NCBI RefSeq assembly: GCF_001921825.1
Contig: NZ_MSJL01000026.1
Span: forward strand, 1 to 32,495
DNA: 32,495 bases
Source of the DNA: Streptococcus acidominimus
GTDB lineage: Bacteria > Bacillota > Bacilli > Lactobacillales > Streptococcaceae
Direction: 5' to 3'
The translations under genes were made by a program, and so were the position numbers. Shown here in pieces: positions 25,071 to 32,495 of this stretch. The first letter of the stretch is position 1. The number at the start of each line of letters is the position of its first letter. The notes below the pieces were generated by a model. It was not told where the DNA came from and did not search any database. It was given only the letters and a program-made list of their open reading frames with translations.

Positions 25071-26693
25071 TTACTCTTTCCAAAGTTCTTTTACCTTTGC
25101 CTGTACTTCTTGATTTTCCAAGAATTCATCGTAGGTTTCATCAATACGGTCAATAACCCCATTTTTTGAGATAACAATAATATGGTTTGCCAAAGTTTGG
25201 ATAAATTCATGGTCGTGACTGGCAAATATAATGGATTCTTTGAAAGCCTTCAATCCATCATTTAAGCTAGATATGGATTCCAAATCCAAGTGATTGGTTG
25301 GGTCGTCAAGGACGAGAACATTTGATTTGAGCAACATGAGTTTTGAGAGCATCACGCGCACTTTTTCTCCCCCTGAAAGGACATTGACAGGTTTGTTCAC
25401 CTCATCACCAGAAAAGAGCATGCGTCCCAAGAATCCGCGCAAGAAAGTATTATCATCTTCTTCCTTACTTGCAAACTGACGGAGCCAGTCGAGAATAGAT
25501 TCATCACTTGCGAAATCCCGACTATTATCTTTTGGTAGGTAAGATTGGCTAGTCGTCACACCCCATTTGATTGTCCCCTCGTACTCAATATCTCCCATGA
25601 GGGCGCGGATAAGCGCGGTTGTCTGAATATCATTTTGCCCAATCAAAGCGGTCTTGTCGCCTGGACGAAGAATGAAGCTAATATTGTCTAAGATGACCTC
25701 ACCATCAATGGTAACCTTCAAGTTTTCAACCGTTACTAAGTCATTTCCAATCTCCCTCTCAGCCTTAAAGTTGATAAAGGGATACTTACGGCTGGATGGG
25801 ATAATTTCTTCTAGCTCAATTTTATCCAGCATCTTCTTACGGGAGGTAGCTTGTTTTGACTTGGAAGCATTGGCAGAAAAGCGAGCAACGAACTCTTGTA
25901 ATTCTTTGATTTTTTCTTCTGCTTTGGCATTACGATCAGCCTGTAATTTAGCAGCCAATTCGCTCGATTGTTTCCAAAAGTCATAGTTTCCGACGAAGAT
26001 TTTGATCTTACCAAAGTCTAGGTCAGCCATGTGGGTACATACTTTATTCAAGAAGTGGCGGTCGTGGGATACGACAATAACAGTATTTTCAAAGTCAATC
26101 AAAAAATCTTCAAGCCAGTTAATCGATTGAATGTCCAGACCGTTGGTCGGCTCATCAAGGAGTAAGACATCTGGCTTACCAAAGAGGGCCTTGGCTAAGA
26201 GAACTTTCACCTTTTCTCCATTGGTCAGCTCGCTCATGGTTTGGTAGTGAAGTTCTTCAGCAATGTTCAAGTTCTGCAAGAGTTGAGAGGCTTCACTTTC
26301 TGCTTCCCAGCCACCCAATTCTGCAAATTCGCCCTCTAATTCGGCTGCACGAACACCGTCTTCATCTGAAAAATCTTCTTTCATGTAAATGGCATCTTTT
26401 TCTTTCATGATACTGTAAAGCTGCTCATTTCCCATAATTACGACATCAATGACCCGTTCATCTTCGTAGTCAAAGTGATTTTGGCGTAGAACCGAAAGGC
26501 GTTCGTCTGGTCCGAGGGAAATATGACCAGTTGTAGGCTCAATATCACCTGCTAAAATTTTAAGGAAAGTTGATTTTCCAGCACCATTAGCTCCGATCAA
26601 GCCGTAGGTGTTTCCTGCTGTAAACTTAATGTTGACATCGTCAAATAATTTTCGATCGCTGAAACGAAGCGATACATCTGATACTGTAAGCAA
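25071..26693 (-). CDS. ABC-F family ATPase (YbiT/YkpA-like)
   Basis: A soluble twin-ATPase of the ABC-F class, which act on ribosomes. It is 540 residues with no membrane segments. The first domain has Walker A GANGAGKST (34-42), a relaxed signature LTNGE (156-160) and Walker B VLLLDE (176-181). The P-site-tRNA linker spans about 240-300. The second domain has a degenerate Walker A, GQNDIQTT (352-359, no Lys), a good signature LSGGE (439-443) and Walker B VLVLDD (459-464, Asp for the catalytic Glu). One composite ATP site is therefore intact and the other degenerate. It has its own promoter. No evidence places it among antibiotic-resistance ABC-F proteins; a housekeeping role is likelier. Confidence 0.93.
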   Translation of the reverse strand: MLTVSDVSLRFSDRKLFDDVNIKFTAGNTYGLIGANGAGKSTFLKILAGDIEPTTGHISLGPDERLSVLRQNHFDYEDERVIDVVIMGNEQLYSIMKEKDAIYMKEDFSDEDGVRAAELEGEFAELGGWEAESEASQLLQNLNIAEELHYQTMSELTNGEKVKVLLAKALFGKPDVLLLDEPTNGLDIQSINWLEDFLIDFENTVIVVSHDRHFLNKVCTHMADLDFGKIKIFVGNYDFWKQSSELAAKLQADRNAKAEEKIKELQEFVARFSANASKSKQATSRKKMLDKIELEEIIPSSRKYPFINFKAEREIGNDLVTVENLKVTIDGEVILDNISFILRPGDKTALIGQNDIQTTALIRALMGDIEYEGTIKWGVTTSQSYLPKDNSRDFASDESILDWLRQFASKEEDDNTFLRGFLGRMLFSGDEVNKPVNVLSGGEKVRVMLSKLMLLKSNVLVLDDPTNHLDLESISSLNDGLKAFKESIIFASHDHEFIQTLANHIIVISKNGVIDRIDETYDEFLENQEVQAKVKELWKE

Positions 26694-26724
26694 TACGATT
26701 CTCCTATTTTCTATGATTAGTCTT

Positions 26725-26753
26725 ATTCTACTCTAAACAAACTGATTTTTCAA
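26725..26753 (-). promoter_or_regulatory. Promoter of the ABC-F gene
   Basis: Minus-strand TTGAAA, 17-bp spacer, TAGAAT, about 32 bp before the start codon. Confidence 0.7.
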
Positions 26754-26759
26754 TTGAAA

Positions 26760-27632
26760 CTACATTGGAATAAGAATATCTTTCTCCAAGTTTTGATGCG
26801 TCTTCTGTAAACTAAAGCCTCTTCCCCTAACCTGAGTAGCCGGCATGACGACAATGAAAGCCGTCTCATCAATAGCAAGAATGTTCATTTCTAACTTTTG
26901 ATATTCGAGTCGTGAAACGGTTGTCATGAGCATACGATTTTCATGCCCTGTAAACCCGCCGACTATCGGAAACTCTGTCACCCCACGATCTGCAACCTTT
27001 GTAATGTATTCCTTGATTGTAGCGTGGTACTTAGAAATGATCAGGATATTCCTAGAGGAATCGGCTCCTGTCATGACAAGGTTGACAAGGGATGTAATGG
27101 AGAGTAAAGAAATGATTGAGTACATCACTGTGTCCGTATCAAAGGCGATAAATCCAAGTCCTACGACAATCCCATCCACAAAGGCCATACTGGTTCCAAG
27201 AGGAATCGGCGTGTATTTTTCAAACAACTGGATAATGATCCCAGTTCCACCTGTTGACGAATTTCCGATGAATACCAGTCCCAAACCAAACCCTATGACA
27301 GCACCTCCGAAGATGGCAGCTAGAAGTGTATTATGTGTCAAGGTTGGTAAACCTGCTGTCAACTTGATGAAGATTGGATAAATCCAGGCACCATAAATGG
27401 TTTTGATAAAGACCTCCTTCCCTAAAAAAAGGAAACAAAGGAGCAAGAGTGGGATATTAGCAAGGAGAACGAAATTTGCTGTATTCCAGCCAAATAAGGC
27501 ATTCATACTGATGGCTAGACCTCCAACACCCCCAGAAGCAATGTGATTTTCCACAAACATACTGTTGAAGGCAACAGCAGCAATGAAAGACCCAATTGTT
27601 ACAAGCGCAAAATCTTTTAATTTTTGTTTCAT
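26760..27632 (-). CDS. YitT family membrane protein (DUF2179 C-terminal domain)
   Basis: A 290-residue protein with five or six membrane segments in the first 190 residues. These carry the family motifs ENHIASGGVGGLAI and FIGNSSTGGTGII. A cytoplasmic DUF2179 domain (about 205-280, with RGVTEFPIVGGFTG) follows. Transport is suspected for the family but substrates are unknown. It is monocistronic: its promoter is TTGACG-17-GATAAT, and the downstream gene has its own promoter. Confidence 0.92.
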   Translation of the reverse strand: MKQKLKDFALVTIGSFIAAVAFNSMFVENHIASGGVGGLAISMNALFGWNTANFVLLANIPLLLLCFLFLGKEVFIKTIYGAWIYPIFIKLTAGLPTLTHNTLLAAIFGGAVIGFGLGLVFIGNSSTGGTGIIIQLFEKYTPIPLGTSMAFVDGIVVGLGFIAFDTDTVMYSIISLLSITSLVNLVMTGADSSRNILIISKYHATIKEYITKVADRGVTEFPIVGGFTGHENRMLMTTVSRLEYQKLEMNILAIDETAFIVVMPATQVRGRGFSLQKTHQNLEKDILIPM

Positions 27633-27664
27633 ATAGGTATCCTATCTGTAAATGTCCAGCTTCT

Positions 27665-27693
27665 ATTATCCATGATTCTAGCTCTACCGTCAA
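27665..27693 (-). promoter_or_regulatory. Promoter of the yitT-family gene
   Basis: Minus-strand TTGACG, 17-bp spacer, GATAAT. It is divergent from and close to the trpS promoter. Confidence 0.75.
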
Positions 27694-27706
27694 GTTATTG
27701 AATGGC

Positions 27707-27735
27707 TTGACTTTCTATTTTTTAGAGTATATAAT
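27707..27735 (+). promoter_or_regulatory. Promoter of the trpS T-box transcript
   Basis: TTGACT, 17-bp spacer, perfect TATAAT. The predicted start near 27742 gives a leader of about 230 nt. Confidence 0.9.
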
Positions 27736-27741
27736 TGAAAA

Positions 27742-27970
27742 GAATCAGAAAAGTAGTGAATTGGCTATTTGTAGAGAGCTTGTGATGGGTGGAAGCAGGC
27801 AATAGCGATTGATGAATGGGCTGATGGACTAGGTATCCGAAATCATAAAGATTCGGCTTATAGGCAAATGAGATGAGACAACTCATAAGTGAGGTGGCAC
27901 CGTGTCTTTGACGCCCTCGCATGGCTTTTTGCTGTGTGTGGGTTTTATTTATGGAAAAAGGGAGAATACT
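27742..27970 (+). promoter_or_regulatory. T-box riboswitch leader of trpS
   Basis: The leader carries the conserved T-box AAGTGAGGTGGCACCG (27887-27902). The UGGC bulge fits the G discriminator of tRNA-Trp. The 5' part has stem-I landmarks (AGAGAG, GGGTGGAAG) and UGG Trp codons at 27817-27819 and 27825-27827 as specifier candidates; the second is followed by A, as usual. A terminator-like hairpin (27914-27942) with TTTTATTT follows. Uncharged tRNA-Trp should allow read-through into trpS. No Trp leader peptide is needed. Confidence 0.92.
27914..27950 (+). terminator. Regulated terminator of the trpS T-box
   Basis: CCCTCGCAT pairs with GTGTGTGGG with one mismatch and wobble pairs. The stem may extend inward through GGC/GCT, and TTTTATTT follows. 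It ends 21 bp before the trpS start. Confidence 0.7.
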
Positions 27971-29017
27971 ATGACAAAACCAGTTATTTTAACAGGAGAT
28001 CGTCCGACTGGAAAATTGCATATCGGGCATTATGTTGGGAGCCTACAAAATCGCGTTCGTTTGCAGAACGAAGGCAAGTATGACATGTTTGTCTTTTTAG
28101 CAGACCAGCAGGCCTTGACAGACCATGCCAAGGAGCCACAGAAAATTGTGGAATCAATTGGTCAGGTGGCATTGGACTACCTAGCTGCAGGATTGGATCC
28201 TGATAAATCGACGATTTTCATTCAGAGTCAAATTCCAGAATTGGCTGAGTTGTCAATGTATTATATGAATTTGGTCTCGTTGGGACGTCTGGAACGTAAT
28301 CCGACTGTTAAGACCGAGATTGCTCAAAAAGGTTTTGGTGAGGGGATTCCGACTGGATTTTTAGTCTATCCTATTGCTCAAGCAGCGGATATTACAGCCT
28401 TTAAGGCAAATTATGTTCCGGTAGGTATTGATCAAAAGCCGATGATTGAGCAGACACGTGAAATTGTACGGAGTTTTCATCATATTTATCAGACAGACGT
28501 TCTAGTAGAACCCGAAGGGATTTATCCTACACATGAGGGGGCTGGTCGTCTTCCTGGCTTAGACGGTAATGCCAAGATGTCTAAATCGCTCAATAATGGA
28601 ATTTATCTGGCAGATGACATGGACGTGCTCAAGAAGAAGGTCATGAGTATGTACACAGACCCTGATCACATCAAGGTTGAAGATCCCGGTAAGATTGAGG
28701 GCAATATGGTTTTCCATTACCTAGATGTCTTTGGTCGCGAGGAGGACAGGGCTGACATTGATGCCATGAAAGAGCATTATCAACGTGGGGGTCTAGGAGA
28801 TGTTAGGACAAAGCGGTATCTATTAGAGATTTTAGAACGGGAATTGGGTCCAATTCGGGAGCGCCGATTGGAGTTTGCCAAGGATATGGGTGAAGTCTAC
28901 AATATGCTCCAAAAAGGTAGTGAAAAAGCTCGTCAAGTAGCCGCCCACACCCTATCAGAAGTCAAAGCAGCGATGGGCTTGAATTATTTTGATGTATCCA
29001 GATATTCTAAAGAGTAG
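27971..29017 (+). CDS. trpS: Tryptophanyl-tRNA synthetase
   Basis: A class I synthetase that charges tRNA-Trp. It is 348 residues from the chosen ATG, which follows GGGAGAATACT. An upstream GTG in the same frame lies inside the T-box and is not used. The class I signatures are HIGH (17-20, in [11 protein letters not shown]) and KMSKS (202-206). The sequence type ([28 protein letters not shown]) is the common Gram-positive form. Regulated by the T-box leader, with a terminator overlapping its stop codon. Confidence 0.98.
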   Translation: MTKPVILTGDRPTGKLHIGHYVGSLQNRVRLQNEGKYDMFVFLADQQALTDHAKEPQKIVESIGQVALDYLAAGLDPDKSTIFIQSQIPELAELSMYYMNLVSLGRLERNPTVKTEIAQKGFGEGIPTGFLVYPIAQAADITAFKANYVPVGIDQKPMIEQTREIVRSFHHIYQTDVLVEPEGIYPTHEGAGRLPGLDGNAKMSKSLNNGIYLADDMDVLKKKVMSMYTDPDHIKVEDPGKIEGNMVFHYLDVFGREEDRADIDAMKEHYQRGGLGDVRTKRYLLEILERELGPIRERRLEFAKDMGEVYNMLQKGSEKARQVAAHTLSEVKAAMGLNYFDVSRYSKE

Positions 29018-29039
29018 GAAGAAGATTTCTGCTCTTTTT
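29012..29039 (+). terminator. Terminator of trpS
   Basis: A 9-bp stem with two wobble pairs (GAGTAGGAA with TTTCTGCTC, 5-nt loop) followed by five T. The trpS stop codon lies in the stem. Confidence 0.75.
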
Positions 29040-29144
29040 CTGAACAAAAATAAGGGTATATAAAAGAAATGTTCGTCTTATAAAGAAACTTCTTCCTTTA
29101 ATATCTTATTTGACGGAGAAACAAGAATTTAAAACGAATAATAT

Positions 29145-30716
<1,572 letters not shown>

Positions 30717-30825
30717 GCACTTGTAAAAAAGAACCTGTCTTCGACTTCAATTCTAAGCTAGGAGGGGCTGAAGCACCTCTCTATCAATAGGTAAGCGAAG
30801 CAGGTTTATAATCAATGAGAGTAAT

Positions 30826-30863
30826 AAAAGCCACCGCTACAATACAATAGCGGTGGCTTTTTT
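30826..30863. terminator. Strong (bidirectional) terminator after guaB
   Basis: A perfect 10-bp stem (GCCACCGCTA with TAGCGGTGGC, 8-nt loop) flanked by AAAA and TTTTTT. Just before it, an imperfect long hairpin (AACCTGTCTTCG near 30732 with CGAAGCAGGTT near 30795) may be part of the same 3' end. Confidence 0.93.
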
Positions 30864-30877
30864 GGTCGATTGGATTC

Positions 30878-31121
30878 TTATACTCCCCTATAAAAAATCA
30901 AAATCTGGAACTGGCTAAAGCTGAAACAGTCATGTCACAAAGGGGGTCACACTTGACACGAGTTGCACTCGTTCTATCTCCCACCTTCCCCAGTCTATTC
31001 CTAGACTGGGGAAGCAGGTAGAACTCAGTTCTTTCTTGTTTTAAGGGAACAGGCTAAAACCTCCACTGGAGCTTTTTACTCAGCAAGGTGAATGAACGAC
31101 ATAAGATTTTGATTTTTGACG
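30878..31121. repeat. Intergenic element with inverted ends and strong inner hairpin
   Basis: The ends share the perfect inverted 14-mer AAAAATCAAAATCT/AGATTTTGATTTTT (about 30894-30907 and 31105-31118), just outside which an ATACTC-like string occurs on both sides. Inside is a perfect 13-bp hairpin (CTTCCCCAGTCTA with TAGACTGGGGAAG, 30985-31014). The outer motif resembles the ATACTCTATAAAAATCAA strings beside dnaN. It is either a non-autonomous mobile repeat or a structured RNA. Confidence 0.6.
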
Positions 31122-31135
31122 AGTATTATCTTTTC

Positions 31136-31164
31136 TTTACAAAGCCCCTTCATTGTGTTAGAAT
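31136..31164 (+). promoter_or_regulatory. Promoter of the sugar transporter gene
   Basis: TTTACA, 17-bp spacer, TAGAAT with an extended TGT before it. The -35 lies in CTTTACAAAG, the same half-site as the palindromes further downstream. With a start near 31171 the leader would be about 170 nt and include the MITE. Confidence 0.65.
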
Positions 31165-31204
31165 ATAGAGCTATGTTTTTCATTTTGAAAAAATCTTTAA
31201 AATA

Positions 31205-31220
31205 CTTTACAACCTTGTAA
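31205..31220. promoter_or_regulatory. Operator-like palindrome 1 (CTTTACAA type)
   Basis: CTTTACAA-CC-TTGTAA, an imperfect copy of the second palindrome. It lies directly against the left end of the MITE. The regulator is unknown. Confidence 0.5.
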
Positions 31221-31302
31221 TATAGTCGTTTCGTTTACTTTTAGTACGGAGATACAGCAAGACGAGTTAACGAAGCAATAATCGATAAACGAAACGACTA
31301 TA
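31221..31302. mobile_element. 82-bp MITE with 17-bp inverted repeats (IS630-type ends)
   Basis: Perfect 17-bp inverted repeats (TATAGTCGTTTCGTTTA at 31221-31237, complement at 31286-31302) enclose 48 bp with no coding capacity. The outer TA pairs fit the TA target duplication of IS630/Tc1 elements. The ends resemble the IS630-like end near the right edge (TAGTTGTTTCACTTTA). This recalls the pneumococcal RUP elements, MITEs thought to be moved by IS630-Spn1 (analogy). Confidence 0.85.
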
Positions 31303-31305
31303 AAA

Positions 31306-31323
31306 CTTTACAAAGTTGTAAAG
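31306..31323. promoter_or_regulatory. Operator-like palindrome 2 (CTTTACAA type)
   Basis: CTTTACAA-AG-TTGTAAAG, symmetrical apart from the centre, 20 bp before the transporter ATG. A further half-site TGTAAAG overlaps the ribosome site. Such a repeated palindrome is most likely a repressor operator. Confidence 0.6.
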
Positions 31324-31343
31324 TTAACTGTAAAGGAGAAGAA

Positions 31344-32210
31344 ATGCAGGGTATTTTATACGCGCTCATTCCTATGCTAGCATGGGGAAGTATTGGTTTT
31401 GTTAGCAATAAGATTGGTGGCAAGCCTAATCAACAAACGTTTGGAATGACATTGGGTGCGCTCTTATTTGCGCTCATTGTTTGGATGATTGTCAGACCAG
31501 AAATGTCAGTCTCTTTATGGGTAGTCGGGATCATTGGTGGTATGCTTTGGTCCATGGGTCAATATGGTCAGTTTCGCTCAATGCAATATATGGGGGTGTC
31601 AGTCGCTAATCCTCTATCAAGTGGTGCCCAATTGGTATTTGGGAGCTTGATTGGTGCTATTGTATTTGGTGAATGGAGTAAACCAGCTCAATTCTTACTA
31701 GGGATTGTAGCCCTCTTGCTACTCGTAGTTGGATTCTACTTTACCAGTAAGCAAGATCCTGAAAAAGCATGTACGAATACCAGTCACGAATTTGGAAAAG
31801 GTTTCCGCGCTCTTACGTATTCGACTGCAGGCTACTTATCCTATGCGATTTTGTTTAATAATATCATGCATTTTGATGCACTGGCAGTTATCCTGCCAAT
31901 GGCTGTTGGAATGGTCTTTGGGGCAATCATCTTCATGAAATTCCAAATTCAGTTTGAAGCTGTTGTCGTCAAGAATGCTCTGGTCGGTCTCATGTGGGGA
32001 ATTGGAAATATCTTTATGCTCTTAGCAGCTGCCAAGGCTGGTCTTGCCATTGCCTTTAGCTTCTCCCAACTTGGTGTTATCATCTCTATTGTTGGAGGAA
32101 TCCTCTTCTTAGGAGAAAGCAAAACGCGCAAGGAGATACGCTGGCTAAGCATAGGGATTGCTTGTTTTGTACTAGGAGCTGTCCTATTAGGTGTCGTAAA
32201 ATCTTACTGA
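31344..32210 (+). CDS. GRP-family sugar uptake protein (GlcU/RbsU-like)
   Basis: A 288-residue membrane protein with about ten membrane segments, the glucose/ribose porter family of the drug/metabolite transporter superfamily. The N terminus ALIPMLAWGSIGFVSNKIGG and the segment GMLWSMGQYGQFRSMQYMGV are characteristic. Family members (GlcU, RbsU) take up glucose or ribose, probably with protons. The substrate here is not decidable. The start follows AAAGGAGAAGAA. The recF gene often found after guaB in streptococci is not here. Expression is probably controlled through the CTTTACAA palindromes. Confidence 0.9.
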   Translation: MQGILYALIPMLAWGSIGFVSNKIGGKPNQQTFGMTLGALLFALIVWMIVRPEMSVSLWVVGIIGGMLWSMGQYGQFRSMQYMGVSVANPLSSGAQLVFGSLIGAIVFGEWSKPAQFLLGIVALLLLVVGFYFTSKQDPEKACTNTSHEFGKGFRALTYSTAGYLSYAILFNNIMHFDALAVILPMAVGMVFGAIIFMKFQIQFEAVVVKNALVGLMWGIGNIFMLLAAAKAGLAIAFSFSQLGVIISIVGGILFLGESKTRKEIRWLSIGIACFVLGAVLLGVVKSY

Positions 32211-32242
32211 TACTCTCCCCTTCACATGCCAAGTAAGATATA

Positions 32243-32370
32243 TAGTCATTTAGTTTATATTTTGTAATTGAACACGGGCTAAAAGCTCGGAAAAAAGATA
32301 GCCTTCCTTGTGTTCAATGAACACTGCGTCAGTCTCCTATTTTTCGATCGCTTTTTTAACGCCCTTTGTA
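32243..32370 (-). repeat. Dispersed intergenic repeat, inverted compact copy
   Basis: The reverse complement matches the repeat before yfhO over two blocks (32322-32370 and about 32252-32302, nearly identical). It lacks that copy's 160-bp middle. It starts with an IS630-like end (TATAGTCATTTAGTTTA) and is cut at a TA by the transposase-bearing element. Confidence 0.75.
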
Positions 32371-32495
32371 TAGTTGTTTCACTTTAAAAAACATTGTTCA
32401 GACATTCTATCACCGAGTTATATTTGGGTAGTAACTCCATGACTTTCTTCTTAAGGTTAGCCCATGCTTTTTCAATCGGATTCAGTTCAGGAGAA
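32371..32495 (-). mobile_element. End of an IS630-family insertion sequence (cut by window edge)
   Basis: The likely terminal inverted repeat begins TAGTTGTTTCACTTTA directly after a TA, at the point where the dispersed repeat breaks off. It is followed by the transposase 3' end on the minus strand. Confidence 0.75.
32384..32495 (-). CDS. IS630-family transposase, C-terminal part
   Basis: Only the last 36 codons are in the window. They read SPELNPIEKAWANLKKKV and end ...CLNNVF. The SPELNPIE block carries the third catalytic acid (Glu) of the DDE domain of IS630 transposases. The rest lies beyond the right edge, so whether the gene is intact cannot be judged. Confidence 0.9.
   Translation of the reverse strand, partial: SPELNPIEKAWANLKKKVMELLPKYNSVIECLNNVF

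Larger units (their letters stand above)
30717..31343. other. Long intergenic region between guaB and the sugar transporter
   Basis: About 630 bp without a credible gene. In order: a long imperfect hairpin, the guaB terminator, a 240-bp element with inverted ends, the transporter promoter, and a MITE between two palindromic sites. Confidence 0.85.

Noticed and set aside
25071..26693. Antibiotic-resistance ABC-F protein
   Set aside because: Placement in a conserved origin-proximal gene order and overall similarity to the YbiT/YkpA type argue for a housekeeping factor; no resistance-type linker feature is recognisable.
26926..27381. 151-codon open frame antisense to the yitT-family gene
   Set aside because: No promoter or ribosome site, and the opposite strand encodes a clear membrane protein with family motifs.
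27902..27970. N-terminal extension of trpS from a GTG codon
   Set aside because: It would start inside the T-box and be interrupted functionally by the terminator hairpin; the ATG after GGGAGAATACT gives the normal family N terminus.
31306..31330. CopY or AdcR operator at the transporter
   Set aside because: The spacing (CTTTACA-N4-TGTAAAG) does not fit the CopY box TACA-N2-TGTA, and GTTAACTGTAAA lacks the AdcR TTAAC-N2-GTTAA symmetry.

Overview
The window is from the replication-origin region of a Streptococcus chromosome. The evidence is a parB-dnaA-dnaN core with DnaA boxes, DnaA-trios and a parS site. Around it are the gene order dnaN-DUF951-ychF-pth-mfd-rqcP-divIC-tilS-hpt-ftsH, the htrA/rlmH arrangement and a promoter of an rRNA operon at the left edge, all typical of streptococci. 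The base composition is low-GC. Species cannot be fixed from the window. The comCDE and comX genes found at the matching positions in the pneumococcus/mitis group are missing, which points to another group, perhaps S. suis-like (inference).

Left arm, nearly all on the minus strand, reading away from the origin: dnaA, dnaN, a lipid kinase of the diacylglycerol kinase family, a DUF951 protein, a membrane-tethered XRE regulator, ychF, pth, mfd, rqcP, divIC, a 39-residue protein, a class A beta-lactamase-like serine hydrolase, tilS, hpt and ftsH. It is a dense housekeeping array in which several stops and starts overlap. After the ftsH terminator there is an accessory pair: a secreted alanine-rich protein ending in LPKTS three residues before its stop, and a class B sortase. 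The pair sits directly upstream of a strong rRNA promoter whose operon lies outside the window.

The most striking feature is the promoter of the alanine-rich surface protein. It has perfect -35 (TTGACA) and -10 (TATAAT) hexamers, but the 19-bp spacer contains a run of nine G, as expected for a phase-variable promoter controlled by slipped-strand changes in spacer length.

Origin: parB and htrA lie upstream of dnaA on the minus strand. htrA has a CiaR-type direct repeat over its -10 and a terminator between it and parB. DnaA boxes lie on both sides of dnaA, and five DnaA-trios lie next to the boxes in the dnaA-dnaN gap. rlmH points the other way, looks leaderless, and has a parS site over its stop codon.

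Right arm: a DUF1275 membrane protein, divergent tRNA-Arg and tRNA-Glu/Asn units, a repeat-rich gene-free stretch, then yfhO, an ABC-F ATPase and a YitT membrane protein (minus strand). These are followed by trpS behind a T-box leader, guaB, and a GRP-family sugar transporter (plus strand). The transporter's upstream region carries paired CTTTACA-type palindromes split by an 82-bp MITE with 17-bp inverted repeats. The window ends in a truncated IS630-family transposase inserted at a TA in a dispersed repeat that also occurs, inverted, about 10 kb to the left.
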